From an uncultured Odoribacter sp. (GTDB lineage Bacteria > Bacteroidota > Bacteroidia > Bacteroidales > Marinifilaceae): DNA of 26,913 nt. Positions within the stretch are counted from its first letter, which is position 1; every line of letters starts with the position of its first letter. The position numbers and the translations under genes are program-made. Positions 23,439-26,913 of the stretch are shown one piece after another. The notes under the pieces are model-generated. The model saw only the letters and a program-made list of their open reading frames with translations, had not been told where the DNA came from and searched no databases. Where the stretch lies: assembly GCA_910578985.1 (NCBI GenBank), contig CAJTSF010000030.1, positions 1 through 26,913 of the forward strand, read 5' to 3'.

Positions 23439-24884
23439 TTAAAATTCCGCATTTTTCGGGGTACGCGGGAAAGGAATCACGTCACGGATATTGCCCATCC
23501 CCGTCACAAACAACAACAGGCGTTCGAAACCGAGCCCGAAACCGCTATGCACGGCGGAACCGAAACGGCGGGTGTCCAGGTAGTACTGCAACCCCTCCAC
23601 CGGAATCCCCACCTCCTTCATGCGCGTCACCAGCTTGTCCAGGTTCTCCTCACGCTGCGACCCTCCGATAATCTCCCCGATTTGCGGGAACAGCACGTCC
23701 ATCGCCGCCACCGTCTTCCCGTCCGGATTCTGTTTCATATAGAAAGCCTTGATTTCCTTCGGGTAGCCCGTCAGGATAACCGGCTTCTTGAAATGCTTCT
23801 CCACTAAGTAACGCTCGTGCTCGCTCTGGAGGTCCACTCCCCAGCCGTCCACCGGATACTGGAACTTGCCCGTCTTGTTCGGCTTGCTGTTCTTCAGGAT
23901 ATCGATGGCCTCCGTATAGGTCACCCGCTCGAAATCGTGCGTCAGCACGAAGTTCAGTTTCTCGATCAGCTCCATCGACCGCTCCTCCGCCTTCTTGTTC
24001 TTCTCCTCCTCCTGCAACCGCGCGCTCAGGAACTTCAAATCGTCCATGCAGTGCTCCAGCGCATAACGGATGAGATACTTCAAAAAGTCCTCCGCCAAAT
24101 CCATATTGTCGTTCAGGTCATAGAACGCCGCTTCCGGCTCGATCATCCAGAACTCGGACAAATGCCGCGTCGTATTGGAATTTTCCGCGCGGAACGTCGG
24201 CCCGAACGTGTATATCTTCCCCAGCGCCATCGCCCCCAGCTCCCCTTCCAACTGCCCGCTCACCGTCAGGTTGGTCGCCTTGCCGAAAAAATCCTGCTTA
24301 TAGTCCACCTCTCCATCTTCCGTCAGCGGCGGATTCTTCGCGTCGAGCGTCGTCACGCGGAACATCTCGCCCGCCCCCTCGCAGTCGGAAGCCGTAACCA
24401 GCGGCGTATGCAGATAAAAGAACCCGTGTTCGTTGAAATATTGATGGATGGCGAACGCCATGGCATGCCGGATGCGGAACACCGCCCCGAATGTATTCGT
24501 GCGGAAACGCAGGTGCGCCACCTCCCGCAAAAACTCCAGGCTGTGCTTTTTCGGCTGAATCGGATACCGGTCGGGGTCAGCCTCCCCCAGCACCTCCAGC
24601 GCCGACGCCTGGATTTCCCGCGCCTGCCCGCTCCCCGTGCTCTCCACCAGCAATCCCCTGGCGCAGACGGCAGCCCCCGTCGTCACCCGCTTCAGCAACT
24701 CCTCCGGGAAATTATTCATGTCAATGACAATCTGAATGTTATTCACCGTGGAACCGTCATTCAAGGCAATGAAATTCACCTGTTTGTTGCCTCTCTTGGT
24801 TCTCACCCAACCGCAGATTTCCACCTCTTTCCCGCAATCGCCCGATTGCAAAAGCTCTTTGACTGATAATTTGTTCGTGCTCAT
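23439..24884 (-). CDS. asnS: Asparaginyl-tRNA synthetase
   Basis: A 481-residue class IIb aminoacyl-tRNA synthetase that charges tRNA-Asn with asparagine. The N-terminal OB-fold anticodon-binding domain is visible (VEICGWVRTKRGNKQVNFIAL). The catalytic domain has motif 2 as FRAENSNTTRHLSEFWMIEPE-type sequence and motif 3 as GLGFERLLLFVTGM close to the C-terminus, which ends FPRTPKNAEF as in most bacterial AsnRS. I chose the ATG at 24884 (MSTNKLSVKEL). A GTG 24 nt upstream in frame would add eight unlikely residues. It is the first gene of the asnS-rpoN-PAP2 operon and has a good promoter 60 nt upstream. Confidence 0.97.
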   Translation of the reverse strand: MSTNKLSVKELLQSGDCGKEVEICGWVRTKRGNKQVNFIALNDGSTVNNIQIVIDMNNFPEELLKRVTTGAAVCARGLLVESTGSGQAREIQASALEVLGEADPDRYPIQPKKHSLEFLREVAHLRFRTNTFGAVFRIRHAMAFAIHQYFNEHGFFYLHTPLVTASDCEGAGEMFRVTTLDAKNPPLTEDGEVDYKQDFFGKATNLTVSGQLEGELGAMALGKIYTFGPTFRAENSNTTRHLSEFWMIEPEAAFYDLNDNMDLAEDFLKYLIRYALEHCMDDLKFLSARLQEEEKNKKAEERSMELIEKLNFVLTHDFERVTYTEAIDILKNSKPNKTGKFQYPVDGWGVDLQSEHERYLVEKHFKKPVILTGYPKEIKAFYMKQNPDGKTVAAMDVLFPQIGEIIGGSQREENLDKLVTRMKEVGIPVEGLQYYLDTRRFGSAVHSGFGLGFERLLLFVTGMGNIRDVIPFPRTPKNAEF

Positions 24885-24943
24885 CTTTTTGGTATTTACA
24901 CTTTTCACTTATTTCCCACACCCTGTCTCCCGGTATGGATTCG

Positions 24944-24974
24944 CAAAGATAAATAATTTACGGTTTCCAAACAA
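24944..24974 (-). promoter_or_regulatory. Promoter for the asnS-rpoN operon
   Basis: On the minus strand: TTG (complement of 24972-24974), 20-nt spacer, then TATCTTTG (complement of 24944-24951), an exact -7 match. The leader would be about 50 nt. The promoter lies between asnS and the end of hemW. Confidence 0.75.
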
Positions 24975-24997
24975 TTTCCACACAAAATCTCACACCC

Positions 24998-26122
24998 TCA
25001 CACAAACAAATCACTGAAAATCCCGTCCGACACCAACCACCCCCGCTCCGTCAGACGCACCCTCCCCCCTTCCCGCCGCGCCAGCCCCCGCGCCTCATAC
25101 CCCGCCAGCTTCCCCTCCGTCTCCGCCCACCACGACGGATATTCCCGCGCCAGCCGCTCCGCCCCGATGCCCCACATCGTCCGCAGGTTGGTCATCAGGC
25201 ATTCATTGTACTTATCCCTATCGCTTAACACCTCTTTTTCAAAGTTCAGCATATCATGATTTAAACTTTCAATATACTTACCGATATGCGACACATTCCA
25301 CTGCCGTGACTTACCGTCATACGAATGCGCCGCTGCACCCAATCCGACATACGGCTTTTGCAGCCAGTATGAGTTGTTATGACGTGAATACATCAACCCT
25401 TTCGCAAAGTTGGATATTTCATAATGTTCATATCCATATCCTTTCAACATCTCCGAAACCAGGATATACCCTTCCGCCAGCTCATCATCCTCCGGCACCC
25501 GGAAGCGCCCTTTTTCGGAAAGTTTCTCGAACACCGAATGGGAATCGACGCTCAGCATGTAGACCGACACATGGCTCACCCCCAGCCGCTCCGCCATCCC
25601 CACATCCCGCCGCAACTCCTCCGGCGTGCTGCCCGGCAGCCCGATAATCAGGTCGATACCGACATTGTCGAACCCGCATGCCCTTGCCCGCTCCACCGCC
25701 GCCACCGCCGCATCAGCCGTGTGCGTGCGATTAATCTGCCTCAGGATACGGTCATTGAACGACTGCACCCCGATGGTCAGGCGGTTGAACCCAAGCCGCC
25801 GCCACGCCGCCAGTTTCTCCGCCGTCGCATCCTCCGGATTGACTTCGACGGAACGTTCCATGCAATGGCTTAAATCCCATACGCTCTCCGACTTACCGAC
25901 AATCACCTCCATCTCCTTTTCATCCAGCATCGAAGGCGTTCCGCCCCCGAAATAGAGCGTCTCCACCGCCTCCCCGGCAGGCAGGTAATCCCCCCGCAAC
26001 TCCATCTCGCGGCACAACGCCCGCACATACTCCTCCCTCCGCCGCGACGACGCCACGGAATAAAATCCGCAGTAAAAACACTTGCTCCTGCAAAACGGAA
26101 TATGCACATAAATCCCCGCCAT
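24998..26122 (-). CDS. hemW: Radical SAM heme chaperone HemW
   Basis: A 374-residue radical SAM protein. The [4Fe-4S] cysteines are in CRSKCFYC (Cys11, 15, 18), the SAM-binding glycines in YFGGGTPS, and the HemW-type motif HNNSYW lies near residue 240, followed by GLGAAAHSY. It lacks the N-terminal extension and extra Cys (CxxxCxxCxC) of true coproporphyrinogen dehydrogenase HemN, so HemW, which binds heme and delivers it to respiratory proteins, is the better name. The ATG at 26122 gives the canonical MAGIYVHIPFC; a GTG two codons upstream is less likely. The gene is very GC-rich at both ends (about 70% in hand-counted lines), but a stretch around 25201-25450 is only about 33-40%, an intragenic mosaic. 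Confidence 0.93.
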   Translation of the reverse strand: MAGIYVHIPFCRSKCFYCGFYSVASSRRREEYVRALCREMELRGDYLPAGEAVETLYFGGGTPSMLDEKEMEVIVGKSESVWDLSHCMERSVEVNPEDATAEKLAAWRRLGFNRLTIGVQSFNDRILRQINRTHTADAAVAAVERARACGFDNVGIDLIIGLPGSTPEELRRDVGMAERLGVSHVSVYMLSVDSHSVFEKLSEKGRFRVPEDDELAEGYILVSEMLKGYGYEHYEISNFAKGLMYSRHNNSYWLQKPYVGLGAAAHSYDGKSRQWNVSHIGKYIESLNHDMLNFEKEVLSDRDKYNECLMTNLRTMWGIGAERLAREYPSWWAETEGKLAGYEARGLARREGGRVRLTERGWLVSDGIFSDLFV

Positions 26123-26145
26123 ACACACTCATTTATTCGTTCGAA

Positions 26146-26176
26146 CAAAAATAGGGTTTTTCTCCCAGATACACAA
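26146..26176 (-). promoter_or_regulatory. Promoter for hemW
   Basis: On the minus strand: TTG (complement of 26174-26176), 20-nt spacer, TATTTTTG (complement of 26146-26153), an exact -7 match, with a leader of about 17 nt. The -33 element stops two bases short of the large palindrome at 26178. Confidence 0.78.
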
Positions 26177-26177
26177 G

Positions 26178-26320
26178 GGCTTCCTTCGACTTTGATTCGA
26201 TATCAACTCCTTATTAAGTCCTTATCAACTCCTTATCACTTCCTTATATTATAAGGGAGTGATTAGGGAATGATAATGGAGTAATTAGGGAGTGATGCCG
26301 AAAGGGAGTCGAAGGGAACC
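26178..26320. repeat. 143-bp imperfect palindrome built of 11-bp units
   Basis: The two 71-bp arms (26178-26248 and 26250-26320) mirror each other around the T at 26249 with no gap. By hand, 50 of 71 positions are Watson-Crick, 8 are G-T and 13 mismatch. The inner core consists of four 11-bp units on the left of type TCAACTCCTTA (26203-26246) and four inverted ones on the right of type TTAGGGAGTGA (26252-26295). Two left units are identical. The outer units keep the 11-bp register and include TTCCTTCGACT versus AGTCGAAGGGA. Mismatches at 206/207, 217/218 and 228/229 (last three digits) recur every 11 bp. The element lies between the divergent promoters of hemW and the last gene. It could be an operator array, a structured mobile repeat or an extrusion-prone cruciform. 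Its function is unknown. Confidence 0.9.
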
Positions 26321-26340
26321 TGAAGAAATGGTGTCGTGGT

Positions 26341-26371
26341 TTTGTTTAAATCTGAAAATAGAATATATTTG
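26341..26371 (+). promoter_or_regulatory. Promoter for the right-edge gene
   Basis: TTTG (26341-26344), 19-nt spacer and TATATTTG (26364-26371) match both halves of the Bacteroidetes consensus exactly. The -7 box is 28 nt before the ATG at 26400. This is the best-formed promoter in the window. Confidence 0.82.
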
Positions 26372-26399
26372 TTTGTCGGATTAAAATAACAGTTATCAG

Positions 26400-26913
26400 A
26401 TGAAAGTTGTTGCTATTTTGATAGTTTTGGTGGGTAGCATTTTTTATAGCTATCCGCGAGAAGTGAGGTTATCCCACAAGAAACGGTTGGAACTGGACTC
26501 CATTGCACGGGCTACGTTGAGGGAGTTTGGGGATAAGCAATACAGCGAGTTGTGCAAGAACGAGAAAGCAGTGATTACCCTCGAACGGGTAGTATATCAT
26601 AACGGGTATAGCGATGAGAATGACGGGCGCTTGTATTACAAAGTTCTGTATCCTAACCCGGACTCGCTGAAACCGGTACGTTTGGAGAATAATTATACGG
26701 CGCGTGTTTTGATATGGAAGGATTCAAAAGAAGCTTACTCTATCGGTTTTGGAAATGGCTATGGTTTTCCCATTCCTCAAATTCGGGAGAGTCAGGCAAA
26801 AGGAGACACCACCCGATATGTCATGCCTTTCGTTACTGTGGATTTTGGGGAGATTAAAAGGCAAGCAGGAATTAATTTAGAAATCAGACGGCAAGCGATG
26901 GAGGAAATACAGC
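26400..26913 (+). CDS. Exported hypothetical protein (partial, runs off right edge)
   Basis: An open frame begins MKVVAILIVLVGSIFYSYPREV and continues without a stop for 171 codons to the window end. The hydrophobic N-terminus (about 3-18) is a signal peptide or a single membrane anchor; there is no lipobox Cys. The mature part is mixed alpha/beta and charged, with an early helix (SHKKRLELDSIARATLREF) and strands around LERVVYHNGY, LYYKVLYP and ARVLIWKD. I recognise no family. The strong promoter at 26341-26371 and normal codon use support a real gene. The C-terminus is not in the window, so size and function remain open. Confidence 0.75.
   Translation, partial: MKVVAILIVLVGSIFYSYPREVRLSHKKRLELDSIARATLREFGDKQYSELCKNEKAVITLERVVYHNGYSDENDGRLYYKVLYPNPDSLKPVRLENNYTARVLIWKDSKEAYSIGFGNGYGFPIPQIRESQAKGDTTRYVMPFVTVDFGEIKRQAGINLEIRRQAMEEIQ

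Noticed and set aside
22462..24866. Long plus-strand open frames opposite rpoN (22462-23409) and asnS (23817-24866)
   Set aside because: They are Arg/Leu/Gln-rich shadows of two certain housekeeping genes and have no domain or promoter.
24998..26122. Oxygen-independent coproporphyrinogen III dehydrogenase (HemN)
   Set aside because: The protein lacks the HemN N-terminal extension and the extra cysteine of the cluster motif. HNNSYW and the short length fit HemW.
26178..26320. Reading the 11-bp repeats as a CRISPR array
   Set aside because: Units are contiguous with no unique spacers, 11 bp is too short for a CRISPR repeat, the two halves are inverted, and no cas gene is nearby.
26178..26320. 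Insertion sequence or transposon end
   Set aside because: No transposase is encoded and I found no clear target-site duplication at the borders. A non-autonomous element cannot be excluded, so it is listed as a repeat of unknown function.

Overview
The window is chromosomal DNA from a member of the Bacteroidetes, most likely order Bacteroidales; a Butyricimonas/Odoribacter-like genus is a guess from gene style. The evidence is a SusC/SusD pair controlled by an ECF sigma factor and FecR anti-sigma factor, many lipoproteins, and repeated matches to the Bacteroidetes promoter (-33 TTG/TTTG, about 20 nt spacer, -7 TAnnTTTG) instead of an E. coli-type -35/-10. There is no insertion sequence, integrase, CRISPR array or rRNA.

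Layout. 1-41: start of a minus-strand gene running off the left edge. 209-280: tRNA-Arg(CCU), minus strand, with promoter and terminator. 410-3631: housekeeping run dtd, mazG-like and an RND/MMPL exporter. 3650-15920: a nine-gene plus-strand locus of ECF sigma, FecR, TonB-linked SusC with an STN signalling domain, SusD, a lipoprotein resembling a degenerate zinc metallopeptidase, a Fibrobacter-succinogenes-major-domain lipoprotein, two tandem periplasmic thioredoxin-like proteins and a TlpA-like lipoprotein, closed by a strong terminator. 16062-17290: mmcQ/yjbR-like gene and deoC on the minus strand. 17376-19991: mutS. 19992-20792: cyclophilin-type peptidyl-prolyl isomerase lipoprotein (minus). 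20877-21308: SPOR-domain lipoprotein (plus). 21305-24884: asnS-rpoN-PAP2-like operon (minus). 24998-26122: hemW (minus). 26178-26320: a striking 143-bp imperfect palindrome with 11-bp periodicity. 26400-26913: start of an exported protein running off the right edge.

How the central locus probably works (inference from families): the SusC barrel and SusD lid bind and import a substrate across the outer membrane. The STN domain of SusC signals to the periplasmic part of FecR, which releases the ECF sigma factor to transcribe the locus. The surface lipoproteins probably assist binding, and the three CGPC thiol-oxidoreductase proteins suggest a substrate or assembly step involving disulfide bonds. 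From about position 6600, at the plug/barrel boundary of SusC, base composition drops sharply, so the substrate-specific part looks exchanged or acquired relative to the GC-richer sigma/FecR/SusC N-terminal part.

The strongest unexplained non-coding signal is the 26178-26320 palindrome, which sits between two well-formed divergent promoters, those of hemW and of the last gene.
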